A stretch of 42,800 bases of DNA from an uncultured Oscillospiraceae bacterium (lineage in GTDB: Bacteria; Bacillota; Clostridia; Oscillospirales; Ruminococcaceae), in the NCBI GenBank assembly GCA_934232845.1, contig CAKQGD010000008.1, positions 1-42,800 on the forward strand. Reading direction: 5' to 3'. Below, in pieces: positions 8,614 through 16,929 of this stretch (positions are counted from its first letter, which is position 1; each line of letters opens with the position of its first letter). The position numbers were made by a program, and so were the translations under genes. Below the pieces are notes generated by a model. It was not told the DNA's origin. It did no database searches and saw nothing but the letters and a program-made list of their open reading frames with translations.

Positions 8614-9066
8614 ATGAAAAACCGTTTGGATGCGTTTTCTCCGCTTTTTCTCCGCCTGCTCTTGGCAGCGGCAATCTGCTTTATCTGGGGAAATTCACTG
8701 GAAGGACCCGCGGCCTCCGCCGCCAAAAGTGAAACGGTAACCCGCGCGGTACAGTCTGTTCTCCCGTTTTCATTTCTGAATGTCCGCTTGATGCGAAAAC
8801 TTGCGCATTTTGCGGAATTTGCCGCACTTGGGGCAGTTCTGGCCATGCCGCTTTGCTCTTCTTGCAGGGCCGTGTCGAAAAAAGACGCCGGGCGCCGTCT
8901 CAAAGCGGCATTCTGTATCGCCGCGATAGATGAAGGCATCCAGCTTTTCAACGGCCGGTCGGCTCAGATTACGGATGTACTGCTCGATTTTACGGGCGCG
9001 CTTACGGGCTTTTTTCTTTTCCTATCCGTTTTCTTTCTTCTGCGCCGCCTTCGGCATAAACTCTGA
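8614..9066 (+). CDS. VanZ-like family membrane protein
   Basis: A 150-residue protein with a hydrophobic N-terminal helix (about 10-26), a middle helix around RKLAHFAEFAALGAVLAM, a third around AAFCIAAIDEGIQLF and a C-terminal helix (about 124-142). The pairs RKxAHFxEF and DEGIQLFNGRSAQITDVLLD are the VanZ signature. VanZ gives low-level teicoplanin resistance in enterococci; the role of the many chromosomal relatives in Clostridia is unknown. GGAGAT precedes the ATG at 8614. It is followed by galE after 21 bases and is probably co-transcribed with it, hinting at an envelope role. Confidence 0.83.
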   Translation: MKNRLDAFSPLFLRLLLAAAICFIWGNSLEGPAASAAKSETVTRAVQSVLPFSFLNVRLMRKLAHFAEFAALGAVLAMPLCSSCRAVSKKDAGRRLKAAFCIAAIDEGIQLFNGRSAQITDVLLDFTGALTGFFLFLSVFFLLRRLRHKL

Positions 9067-9087
9067 TTTTTATAAGGAGCATCTGTC

Positions 9088-10137
9088 ATGAGTGAAACCA
9101 TTCTTTTGACCGGCGGTGCGGGTTATATCGGCTCGCATACCGCCGTAGAGCTTCTCGCGCAGGGGTACGAGGTCGTTCTCCTCGACGATCTGTCCAACAG
9201 CCGCGAAGAAGTCGTCGGCCGTATCGCCGCGGCCGCGGGCAGGCAGCCCGTCTTTTACCGGTGCAGCGCCTGCGACCGCACCGCCGTGCAGCGCGTATTC
9301 GCCGAGCAGCCCATCGACGCGGTGATCCACTTTGCAGGCTTTAAGGCCGTCGGCGAATCCGTGCAAAAGCCCCTCGCCTACTACCGCAATAATCTCGATG
9401 CCGCACTTACCCTTCTTGAGGTCATGCGGGATAAAAAGGTGACTCGCTTCGTATTCAGTTCATCTGCAACCGTTTACGGCACGGATAATCCCATTCCCTA
9501 CGTGGAAACCCAGCCTACCGGCGGCTGTACGAATCCCTACGGCTGGACAAAATTCATGATCGAACAAATGCTGCGCGACGCCTGCGCCGCGGACAAGTCG
9601 CTTTCCGTCATGCTGCTGCGCTATTTCAATCCGATCGGCGCACACGAGAGCGGTCTGCTCGGCGAGCTGCCCAACGGCATTCCCAACAACCTGATGCCTT
9701 ACCTGACGCAGGTAGCCGCGGGCGAACGGCCGGAGCTGTCCGTCTTCGGCGGCGATTATCCCACGCCGGACGGAACCGGCGTGCGCGACTATATCCACGT
9801 CGTGGATCTCGCCCGAGGACACACCGCCGCTCTGCTCCGCACCGCCGCAGAGCCGGGCATACAGGCTGTCAACCTCGGCACCGGCAGAGGTACCAGCGTG
9901 TTGGAACTGATACACACATTTGAAAAAGCGACCGGAGTGCACGTCCCCTATCGAATCACACAGCGGCGCGCGGGCGATCTGCCCGCATTTTACGCAAATT
10001 CTGAAAAGGCAGCCCGCCTGCTCGGCTGGCACGCCGAGAAAACACTTTCTGATATGTGCCGCGACGCATGGCGCTGGCAGCAGAATCAAAAAGAAAATTT
10101 CGTCCCGGTTTGCTCCAAATTCGGAAAAACAGAATAA
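9088..10137 (+). CDS. galE: UDP-glucose 4-epimerase
   Basis: NAD-dependent interconversion of UDP-glucose and UDP-galactose, supplying galactose units for envelope glycans and the Leloir pathway. The 349 residues match the family length. Visible are the NAD-binding TGGAGYIGSH (8-17), the SSSATVYG segment with the catalytic Ser/Thr, and the catalytic YGWTK (Tyr-x-x-x-Lys). The substrate loop RYFNPIGAHESGLLGE is present. AAGGAG lies 10 bases before the ATG at 9088. The two glycosyltransferases in this window could use its products, but nothing here links them directly. Confidence 0.96.
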   Translation: MSETILLTGGAGYIGSHTAVELLAQGYEVVLLDDLSNSREEVVGRIAAAAGRQPVFYRCSACDRTAVQRVFAEQPIDAVIHFAGFKAVGESVQKPLAYYRNNLDAALTLLEVMRDKKVTRFVFSSSATVYGTDNPIPYVETQPTGGCTNPYGWTKFMIEQMLRDACAADKSLSVMLLRYFNPIGAHESGLLGELPNGIPNNLMPYLTQVAAGERPELSVFGGDYPTPDGTGVRDYIHVVDLARGHTAALLRTAAEPGIQAVNLGTGRGTSVLELIHTFEKATGVHVPYRITQRRAGDLPAFYANSEKAARLLGWHAEKTLSDMCRDAWRWQQNQKENFVPVCSKFGKTE

Positions 10138-10201
10138 CCCTCTTTCTCCTGCGAATACTATGGATGCCAAATCCAAGCATTCACAGGAGGAATTTTTCGA
10201 T

Positions 10202-10744
10202 ATGAAAGCTACCGGTATCGTGCGCCGCATCGACGACCTGGGCCGCGTCGTCATTCCAAAGGAGATTCGGCGCACCATGAGAATCCGCGAAGGCGACCCT
10301 CTGGAAATTTACACGAGCAACGACGGAGAAGTTATTTTTAAAAAATATTCCCCGATCGGCGAGCTGGGAACATTCGCCTCACAGTACGCCGACGTAATGT
10401 ACCGCGTCAGCGGGCATCCCGTCGTGGTATGCGACCGGGACCATGTGGTCGCCGTCGCGGGCGTGCCGAAAAAGGAACTGTTAGAGCGCCGTGTCTCTCC
10501 GGCTCTGGAGGAGCTGATGGAAGCGCGCCATTTCCATTTGCATGACACCGCGGATCAAACGCGCCTGCATCCCGTCGAGGGCGTGGACCGCTACGCAATC
10601 GCAGCGGCGCCAATCGTCGCCGCGGGCGACGTGTGCGGCTCCGTGATGTTCCTTGCGGGGGACGGCCCCGAAACGGCGGAGGAAGCTGATTCTAAACTGA
10701 TCAGCGTCGCCGCAGGCTTTTTGGGCAGGCAGATGGAGGAATAA
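10202..10744 (+). CDS. spoVT: Stage V sporulation protein T-like AbrB-family regulator
   Basis: A 180-residue DNA-binding regulator. Residues 1-50 are an AbrB/MazE swapped-hairpin domain (MKATGIVRRIDDLGRVVIPK is the classical opening), and residues about 55-178 form a GAF-like domain. This length and arrangement match SpoVT, the forespore regulator acting late in Bacillus and Clostridium sporulation. AGGAGG precedes the ATG at 10202; the longer frame from 9920 only overlaps galE. It is followed by a strong terminator. It is good evidence that the organism forms spores or descends from spore formers. Confidence 0.93.
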   Translation: MKATGIVRRIDDLGRVVIPKEIRRTMRIREGDPLEIYTSNDGEVIFKKYSPIGELGTFASQYADVMYRVSGHPVVVCDRDHVVAVAGVPKKELLERRVSPALEELMEARHFHLHDTADQTRLHPVEGVDRYAIAAAPIVAAGDVCGSVMFLAGDGPETAEEADSKLISVAAGFLGRQMEE

Positions 10745-10777
10745 ACTGCGCCTTCTCACACAAACTTTAAAATTCCT

Positions 10778-10812
10778 AAGCGGGCGTTTTCCAAAGGCGC
10801 CCGCTTTTTTTC
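10778..10812 (+). terminator. Terminator after spoVT
   Basis: Stem AAGCGGGCG/CGCCCGCTT followed by a run of T at 10805-10811. Confidence 0.9.
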
Positions 10813-10841
10813 GTATCTTGCAAAATTGTCTGTGCCGAATA

Positions 10842-10878
10842 GAAAACAGGCGTCCGCTCTGCGAACGCCTGTTTTTAA
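10842..10878. terminator. Terminator after the lipoprotein gene
   Basis: Stem AACAGGCG/CGCCTGTT (10845-10852 with 10866-10873), with T-rich flanks on both strands. It lies 16 bases beyond the lipoprotein stop codon. Confidence 0.75.
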
Positions 10879-10888
10879 AAGAATTCTC

Positions 10889-11632
10889 TTATTCAAACGT
10901 GAAGCCAGTCTCTTCCGTATTTCCGTCGGTGAGCACATCCATAATGTGCAGCGAGAAAATCATCGTGCGAAGATCCCGAATTTTTTCCTCATCCTCCGCG
11001 GGAACATCCGCGCGGATCGTAAAGGAATAAAAATATTCGCTCAAATTGTCATTGCACAGATAAAAGCGCATCGAGTGTGTGCCGCTGTCCGGGTCTGCAA
11101 ATTCCAGATAGCCGGTCGGCGCACCGAACGCCGTGCCAAGCCAATCGATCATCAGATCATAGCCGAAATCCTCTACAATGTTCTTCCGCAGCCCGGCGTG
11201 GAAATTTTCCGCCGTGAAAAAACTCGGCTGCATCTCATGCAGAACCTCTTCGTCGGTCGTCACCCCATAATAGGACTTGGGGTCGGGCGGCGCGGTCTGC
11301 ACGGTCACCGTCGCGAAAGTTTCCTTCGTTTCCGGATCATAGATCGCATAGCTGCTTGTGGTGTCCGTATCGCCCGTCCAGTCAGATTCATAACCGTCAA
11401 GAATGCAGATGCCGAATGCCGCCTGCACCTTTGCGTCGGAAAGCGGCTCATAGAGCATGGTATAAATCGAATCCTCCGGAGATTCAAACGAGAATTTTAT
11501 GCCGCTCTGTTCGGAAACGGAAAAGTCCATCGGCATTCCGTCCGCACCGGACGGCTCAGAAACATTTGTCTGCGAACCGCAGGAGACAAGAAGACAAATG
11601 CAAAGGCAAAGACACAGCAGTCGTTTTATCAT
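10889..11632 (-). CDS. Putative lipoprotein of unknown function
   Basis: A 247-residue predicted lipoprotein. MIKRLLCLCLCICLLVSCGS is a signal peptide with a lipobox ending at Cys18; four other cysteines crowd the hydrophobic core. The mature part is acidic and Ser/Thr-rich at first, then a compact domain with alternating strands. I do not recognise a family. The start at 11632 is chosen over the ATG at 11668 because a TATAAT box at 11674-11679 would place the transcription start at about 11667, beyond that upstream ATG, and because the signal peptide begins at 11632. It stands alone between spoVT and dnaJ, with its own promoter and terminator. Confidence 0.8.
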   Translation of the reverse strand: MIKRLLCLCLCICLLVSCGSQTNVSEPSGADGMPMDFSVSEQSGIKFSFESPEDSIYTMLYEPLSDAKVQAAFGICILDGYESDWTGDTDTTSSYAIYDPETKETFATVTVQTAPPDPKSYYGVTTDEEVLHEMQPSFFTAENFHAGLRKNIVEDFGYDLMIDWLGTAFGAPTGYLEFADPDSGTHSMRFYLCNDNLSEYFYSFTIRADVPAEDEEKIRDLRTMIFSLHIMDVLTDGNTEETGFTFE

Positions 11633-11673
11633 GGTTGTTTCCAACACTCCATTTCTTTTGGGTTCCATTCTTT

Positions 11674-11702
11674 ATTATATGATACTTCTCTCTCTCATAC
11701 AA
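11674..11702 (-). promoter_or_regulatory. Promoter of the lipoprotein gene
   Basis: Minus-strand TTGTAT (11697-11702), 17-bp spacer, TATAAT (11674-11679). Confidence 0.65.
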
Positions 11703-11762
11703 GTGCGTTTTCGTGGAAATCCTATGAAATTCATCACAGCATCGTTTAAAGAATTCCAAGCA

Positions 11763-11812
11763 AACCAAAAGAGCGGCGCTCTCTCCCCCGCGCAAACAGG
11801 AGAGCGCCGCTC
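11763..11812 (-). terminator. Terminator after dnaJ
   Basis: Perfect 13-bp inverted repeat GAGCGGCGCTCTC/GAGAGCGCCGCTC, followed on the minus strand by TTTTGGTTTG. Confidence 0.85.
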
Positions 11813-11819
11813 AAAACGG

Positions 11820-12962
11820 TTATTTTTTATCACGAAAACGCCCAAAGAAGCTTTTTTGTTTCTCATAATGGCGATCGGTCAGAGTGGCGTCAAGATCGCG
11901 AATGGCGTCTTTCTGCTTCTGGCTGAGCCCGCGCGGAATCTCCACTCCGACGCGCACAAACTGATCGCCCTTGCCGCGCCCCGAGACATACGGCACGCCG
12001 CGTCCCTTAAGCCGAAACACCGTGCCCGGCTGTGTTCCTTCCGGAATTGTATATTTTACATTGCCTTCAATCGTCGGCACGGTGATCTCGTCGCCGAGTG
12101 CCGCCTGTGCAAACGTCAGAGGAATGTCGCACCACACATCATAACCGTCACGCTCAAACACCGGATCTTTCTGCACGCTGACCGTGATGTGCGCGTCGCC
12201 CGCCGGGCCGTTGTTTGCGCCCGCGTCGCCCTGACCGCGCAGGCTGAAAGTCTGTCCGTGGTCAATGCCCGCCGGCACCGTGACCGTCAGCTTTCTGCGC
12301 TTTCGCACACGCCCCTTGCCGTTGCAGGCCGTACAGGGAGATTGAATGACGCGCCCGCGTCCGCCGCAGGTCGGGCAGGGTTTTGTGACCTGCATCATAC
12401 CGAGCATCGTACGCTCGGTTGTGCGGATCTGTCCCGAACCGCCGCAGGTCGAACAGGTTTCTGCATGTGTGCCCTTGGCCGCTCCCGAGCCTTCACATTC
12501 GGCGCAGGTCTCAAGATGCGTCACGGTAATGTCCTTTTTACAGCCCAGTGCCGCCTCGGTAAAGGTCAGCGAAATCGTCATTTCGATATCGCCGCCGCGG
12601 ATCGGGCCGTTCGGGTTGCGTGTACGGGTCGAGCCGCCGAAGCCGCCGAAAAAGCTGCCGAAAATATCCCCGAGATCGACGTCCTCAAAGCCGCCGAAGC
12701 CGCCGGAGAAGCCGCCTCCCGCGCCGAAGTTGGGATCGACTCCCGCATGGCCGAACTGATCGTACCGGCTGCGCTTCTCCTTGTCGGAAAGCACCTCGTA
12801 CGCCTCGCCGACCTCTTTGAACTTTGCCTCGGCATTCTTGTCGCCGGGATTTAAATCGGGATGATATTTTTTTGCAAGAGCGCGGTAGGCTTTTTTAATT
12901 TCGTCCTCGGACGCACCCTTCTGTACGCCGAGCACCTCGTAATAATCGCGTTTTTCCGCCAT
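11820..12962 (-). CDS. dnaJ: Chaperone protein DnaJ (Hsp40)
   Basis: Co-chaperone that binds unfolded clients and stimulates the ATPase of DnaK. The 380 residues hold, in order, a J domain with the HPD motif (KKYHPDLNPG), a Gly/Phe-rich linker (about 75-105), four zinc-binding CxxCxGxG repeats (CAECEGSG, CSTCGGSG, CPTCGGRG, CTACNGKG) and the C-terminal client-binding domains. It is therefore a full-length type I DnaJ. It is the last gene of the hrcA operon, separated from dnaK by 180 bases that include a GC-rich hairpin. The start at 12962 follows an AAAGGA ribosome binding site. Confidence 0.97.
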   Translation of the reverse strand: MAEKRDYYEVLGVQKGASEDEIKKAYRALAKKYHPDLNPGDKNAEAKFKEVGEAYEVLSDKEKRSRYDQFGHAGVDPNFGAGGGFSGGFGGFEDVDLGDIFGSFFGGFGGSTRTRNPNGPIRGGDIEMTISLTFTEAALGCKKDITVTHLETCAECEGSGAAKGTHAETCSTCGGSGQIRTTERTMLGMMQVTKPCPTCGGRGRVIQSPCTACNGKGRVRKRRKLTVTVPAGIDHGQTFSLRGQGDAGANNGPAGDAHITVSVQKDPVFERDGYDVWCDIPLTFAQAALGDEITVPTIEGNVKYTIPEGTQPGTVFRLKGRGVPYVSGRGKGDQFVRVGVEIPRGLSQKQKDAIRDLDATLTDRHYEKQKSFFGRFRDKK

Positions 12963-13089
12963 ATCGCTTCAGTCCTTTATCTGTCAGATGAAAAATGCGC
13001 CAAAGTCCGCGTAAGCATTCTTTCGCAGGCTCCGCTTCCCGTTTTCACAAAAGGGAAACCGCCGGCTGAAGATTTCTGCCGACAGGCGG

Positions 13090-13119
13090 GGACCTCCGGC
13101 CCGCTGCGGTCGGAGGTCC
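13090..13119. other. GC-rich hairpin in the dnaK-dnaJ gap
   Basis: Inverted repeat GGACCTCCG/CGGAGGTCC (13090-13098 with 13111-13119). On the coding (minus) strand it is preceded by an A-rich run and not followed by T, so it is not a good terminator for dnaK. It may mark RNA processing or protect the upstream mRNA. On the plus strand it does have a T-rich tail, but no plus-strand gene is present there. Confidence 0.5.
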
Positions 13120-13142
13120 TTTGTTTTCTTTCTCGGGAAAAA

Positions 13143-14984
13143 TCAGTCGGCGTCCTTGAAGTCCGCGTCGACGAAATCGTCTCCGGCGCCGCCCTGTGCG
13201 CCGCCCTGCGCCCCTGCTCCGGGAGCGCCCTGTGCACCGCCCTGCTGCGCGGCCTGCGCCTTGTAGAGCTGTTCGGAAATCTCCATGAACTTCTTCTGCA
13301 GAGATTCGGTTCCGGTCTTGATCAGCTCGTAGTCGCTGCCCTTGAGAGCTTCCTTCAGGGCGTCGAGCTTCTGCTGCACCTCGCCTTTCGCGCCCGCGTC
13401 GATCTTGTCGCCCAACTCGCCGAGCGCCTGCTCGGTCTGATAGACAAGCTGATCGCCCGCATTGCGGATATCGGCCTGCTCACGGACCTTCTTATCCTCC
13501 GCGGCAAACTGCTCGGCGTCCTTGACTGCTTTATCGATATCTTCCTTCGTCATGTTGGTGCTCGAAGAAATGGTGATGTTCTGCTCCTTGCCAGTGCCCT
13601 TGTCCTTGGCATAGACGTGCACGATGCCGTTCGCATCGATGTCAAAGGTGACCTCGATCTGAGGCACGCCGCGGCGCGCAGGCAGAATGCCGTCAAGATG
13701 GAACACGCCCAGCGTCTTGTTGCCGGAGGCCATCTCGCGTTCGCCCTGCAGCACGTGGATTTCCACGGAGGTCTGATTGTCCGCAGCGGTAGAGAAGACC
13801 TGGCTCTTCTTCGTCGGAATGGTGGTGTTTCTTTCGATAATCTTGGTAAACACGCCGCCCAGCGTCTCAATGCCGAGAGACAGCGGGGTCACATCGAGCA
13901 GCAGCAGGCCCTTGACGTCGCCGCCGAGCACGCCGCCCTGAATCGCCGCGCCCACTGCGACGCACTCATCGGGGTTGATGCCCTTAAAGGGCTCTTTGCC
14001 CATGAAGTTCTTGACTGCCTCTGTGACAGCCGGAATACGGGACGAACCGCCGACCATCAGCACCTTGTCGATCTGAGAAGCGGAAAGTCCCGAGTCGGAC
14101 ATCGCCTGCTTGACCGGGCCCATCGTTGCAGCCACGAGATCGGCAGTCAGCTCGTTGAACTTTGCGCGGGTAATCGTCATGTCGAGATGCTTCGGGCCGT
14201 TGGCGTCCGCCGTGATAAACGGCAGGTTCACCTGCGCGGTCGTCATGCCGGAAAGATCGATTTTCGCCTTTTCAGCGGCTTCTTTCAGACGCTGCATAGC
14301 CATCTTGTCGCCGGAGAGGTCGACGCCGGTCTCCTTCTTGAATTCACCGCACATATAGCGGATCAGGCGATCATCAAAGTCATCGCCGCCAAGACGGTTA
14401 TTGCCGGCGGTCGCGAGAACCTCCTGTACGCCGTCGCCCATCTCGATGATGGAAACATCGAACGTACCGCCGCCGAGGTCATAGACCATAACCTTCTGGT
14501 CGGTCTCCTTATCAATGCCGTACGCAAGCGCGGCCGCGGTCGGCTCGTTGATGATACGCTTGACGTCAAGACCCGCAATACGGCCCGCGTCCTTGGTGGC
14601 CTGGCGCTGCGCGTCGGTGAAGTACGCCGGAACGGTAATAACCGCCTCGGTCACCGTGCCGCCGAGATATGCCTCTGCGTCGGCCTTGAGCTTCTGCAGA
14701 ATCATTGCGGAAATCTCCTGCGGGGTAAACTTTTTATCGTCAATGGAAACCGTATAATTGCTGCCCATCTGACGCTTGATTGAGCTGACGGTGCGGTCGG
14801 GGTTCGTAATTGCCTGACGCTTTGCGACCTGACCGACCATGCGCTCTCCGGTTTTGGAAAACGCCACAACGGACGGAGTCGTGCGGGCGCCCTCCGCGTT
14901 CGCGATGACAATGGGCTCGCCGCCTTCCATGACGGCAACGCAGGAATTCGTGGTGCCAAGGTCAATGCCGATAATCTTTCCCAT
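13143..14984 (-). CDS. dnaK: Chaperone protein DnaK (Hsp70)
   Basis: ATP-dependent folding chaperone of the cytoplasm. The 613 residues include the first phosphate loop IGIDLGTTNSCVAV (5-18), the second motif VYDLGGGTFDVS, the adenosine motif VGGSSRIPAV, the substrate-binding beta domain and the helical lid. The tail is a Gly/Ala/Gln-rich linker ending in a short acidic segment (DDFVDADFKDAD) that replaces the usual EEVD-like end. AGGAGG stands 9 bases before the ATG at 14984. It is third in the operon hrcA-grpE-dnaK-dnaJ, 69 bases after grpE. Confidence 0.98.
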   Translation of the reverse strand: MGKIIGIDLGTTNSCVAVMEGGEPIVIANAEGARTTPSVVAFSKTGERMVGQVAKRQAITNPDRTVSSIKRQMGSNYTVSIDDKKFTPQEISAMILQKLKADAEAYLGGTVTEAVITVPAYFTDAQRQATKDAGRIAGLDVKRIINEPTAAALAYGIDKETDQKVMVYDLGGGTFDVSIIEMGDGVQEVLATAGNNRLGGDDFDDRLIRYMCGEFKKETGVDLSGDKMAMQRLKEAAEKAKIDLSGMTTAQVNLPFITADANGPKHLDMTITRAKFNELTADLVAATMGPVKQAMSDSGLSASQIDKVLMVGGSSRIPAVTEAVKNFMGKEPFKGINPDECVAVGAAIQGGVLGGDVKGLLLLDVTPLSLGIETLGGVFTKIIERNTTIPTKKSQVFSTAADNQTSVEIHVLQGEREMASGNKTLGVFHLDGILPARRGVPQIEVTFDIDANGIVHVYAKDKGTGKEQNITISSSTNMTKEDIDKAVKDAEQFAAEDKKVREQADIRNAGDQLVYQTEQALGELGDKIDAGAKGEVQQKLDALKEALKGSDYELIKTGTESLQKKFMEISEQLYKAQAAQQGGAQGAPGAGAQGGAQGGAGDDFVDADFKDAD

Positions 14985-15053
14985 AATAAAATTCCTCCTA
15001 TATCAATCCAAATGTTGTGTTTCTATTTAATAGAAAGCCTCGCTTTGCGCGGC

Positions 15054-15629
15054 TCAATTTGCAACTTTTACCATTGCGCAGCGCAGAACTCTGTCGCCAA
15101 GGGAATATCCTTTCTGCAGAACCTGCACGATTTCACCCTCGCCGAGCGCCTCATCGTCGACATGCATCACGGCGTTGTGCCGTACGGGATCAAATGTCTC
15201 TCCCTCTTCTCCGAAAGCAGCGACGCCAAGCTTTGCAAGCGCGTCCGTCAAGGAACGAAATGTCATTTCCATCCCTTTTTTGAACTCGGGATCAGTGCAC
15301 TGGGCGTTAATCGCCCGCTCAAAGTTATCTGCCACACCCAAGAACTGCGCGGCGGCCGCCGCCGTAGCATCGGGCCAGATCTGCTCGCGCTCGCGGGCGC
15401 TTCTCTTGCGGTAGTTGTCATACTCCGCCGCAAGCCGCATATACCGGTCGTTGAGATCATTATAATCAGTCTGAAGCTTTTCCAGCTCCGTGGGTTTCTT
15501 TTGCTTTTTCTCTTTTTTTGCTTTTTCCTTCGATCCGGCAGAAGCAGGCGTCTCTTCCGTTTCGGGGGACTGCCCGGCCTCTTCCTTTTCCTTTAGGTCG
15601 AGGGCGGCGTCTTTGATTTCGTCAGCCAT
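15054..15629 (-). CDS. grpE: Nucleotide exchange factor GrpE
   Basis: Releases ADP from DnaK. A 191-residue protein with a highly charged, disordered N-terminus (Lys/Glu-rich to about residue 45), a long dimerisation helix (about 48-100, with YDNYRKRSAREREQIW) and a small C-terminal beta domain with the HNAVMHVDDEALGEGEI motif. The start is placed at 15629 because GGAAGGAG precedes it; an ATG at 15650 lies upstream of that ribosome binding site and overlaps hrcA. It is 17 bases after hrcA. Confidence 0.95.
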   Translation of the reverse strand: MADEIKDAALDLKEKEEAGQSPETEETPASAGSKEKAKKEKKQKKPTELEKLQTDYNDLNDRYMRLAAEYDNYRKRSAREREQIWPDATAAAAAQFLGVADNFERAINAQCTDPEFKKGMEMTFRSLTDALAKLGVAAFGEEGETFDPVRHNAVMHVDDEALGEGEIVQVLQKGYSLGDRVLRCAMVKVAN

Positions 15630-15646
15630 GTGTGTCGGCTCCTTCC

Positions 15647-16675
15647 TCATTCTTCGGTATAAGTCTCGCTCAGCAGGCTCCCAAGCGTTCTTCCGAAATA
15701 TTCCACTTTCGGCAGCAGGCGGGCGTAGTCCATCCGCACGGGTCCCACCACGGCGATCACACCGGCGGCATTGTCTCCGATGCGGTAGCGGGACAGTAGC
15801 ACGGAACTCTCGGTGAGCTGTGCGGCTGCGCTTTCACGCCCGATATAAACATCCGTAGCGTGACTGCCATGCTCTAAAAGCTGTACAACGCCGTCTCTGT
15901 CCTCAAGAAACCGCAGCAATTCGTTCGTCGTGCGGTCGAGCTCGGCATAATCGAGCAGATTCGTCATGCCACGTGCCACATATTGGCCCGAATCAATTTC
16001 GCGCACCAGCTCATACAGCGCGGCGAAGACCGGCATAAACAGCCGGGCGTATTCTCCCAGCGAAACGCTGACCGAGCTGATGTACGACGAAGTGATTTCA
16101 TCGAGACTGCGCCCGACCAGCCGGGAATTTGCAAACTTGATGAAAAAATCCACAATCGCATCGGTGACGTTGAAATCCACCCGACAGACCCTGCTGCGAA
16201 TGACACCGGAGGATGCAATCAGCAGAATCACCACTGTGCGCGGCCCCGCGGGAATGATCTCCACGCGCCGCACGGTCACGGTACTGCGCAGCATTGTGGC
16301 CGTGACCGTCGCCATGCCGGTCAGCTGCGCCAGCGACTCCGCCGCGTCCTCCAGCACTTGGTCCGGGTCTGCGTTGCGCACGTTGAACAGCGCGTCAATC
16401 TGTGCACGCTCTCTCTGACTGAGAGGGACTTTTTTCATAATCCGGTTGATATACACGCGGTAACCGAGATGCGTCGGCACCCGTCCGGAGGAGGTGTGCA
16501 TATGATCGAGCAATCCCTCGTCCTCAAGCGCCGCCATATCGTTTCGGATTGTCGCGGAAGAAACGGCGTGGTTCATCAGCTCTGCGACGTACTTTGAGCC
16601 GACGGGCTCTCCCGTTTCAATGAACCGCTCGACAACCGCCGCGAGAATCAGCAGTCTGCGATCGTCAACAGCCAT
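15647..16675 (-). CDS. hrcA: Heat-inducible repressor HrcA
   Basis: Repressor that binds CIRCE operators of heat-shock operons; its folding needs GroEL in other Firmicutes. The 342 residues are full length. The N-terminal winged helix contains SATIRNDMAALEDEGLL (about 39-55), and the GAF-like inserted domain follows. It is the first gene of its own operon. A perfect CIRCE lies just downstream of its promoter, so autoregulation is plain from the sequence. AAGGAAGG precedes the ATG at 16675. Confidence 0.97.
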   Translation of the reverse strand: MAVDDRRLLILAAVVERFIETGEPVGSKYVAELMNHAVSSATIRNDMAALEDEGLLDHMHTSSGRVPTHLGYRVYINRIMKKVPLSQRERAQIDALFNVRNADPDQVLEDAAESLAQLTGMATVTATMLRSTVTVRRVEIIPAGPRTVVILLIASSGVIRSRVCRVDFNVTDAIVDFFIKFANSRLVGRSLDEITSSYISSVSVSLGEYARLFMPVFAALYELVREIDSGQYVARGMTNLLDYAELDRTTNELLRFLEDRDGVVQLLEHGSHATDVYIGRESAAAQLTESSVLLSRYRIGDNAAGVIAVVGPVRMDYARLLPKVEYFGRTLGSLLSETYTEE

Positions 16676-16702
16676 TTTGCCGGTTCCTTCCTTTCTATGT
16701 CT

Positions 16703-16729
16703 TTAGCACTCAAATATATCGAGTGCTAA
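16703..16729. promoter_or_regulatory. CIRCE operator (HrcA binding site)
   Basis: Perfect TTAGCACTC-N9-GAGTGCTAA. It overlaps the expected transcription start of the hrcA operon, directly downstream of the -10 box. Confidence 0.97.
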
Positions 16730-16737
16730 CGATTATC

Positions 16738-16766
16738 AATCTACCACCCGATGTGAGAAATGTCAA
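16738..16766 (-). promoter_or_regulatory. hrcA operon promoter
   Basis: Minus-strand TTGACA (16761-16766), 17-bp spacer, TAGATT (16738-16743), immediately upstream of CIRCE. Confidence 0.85.
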
Positions 16767-16863
16767 GCGCTTTCATAAATTCTTTACAAATCTTTTTGGC
16801 TCTATCCATTTCACGCTGAAAACTTTCCGTGTTTTCCGGCATACAGCGGCCTTCGGCGGCTTT

Positions 16864-16894
16864 CCAAAAAATAAACGGCAGGAACTCCTGCCGT
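16864..16894 (-). terminator. Terminator after the EamA relic
   Basis: Stem ACGGCAGGA/TCCTGCCGT (16875-16883 with 16886-16894), followed on the minus strand by TTTATTTTTTGG. It insulates the hrcA promoter from the decayed gene. Confidence 0.8.
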
Positions 16895-16929
16895 GCGAAT
16901 CCTGTTTTTGTTCATTTATTTTGGAACGG

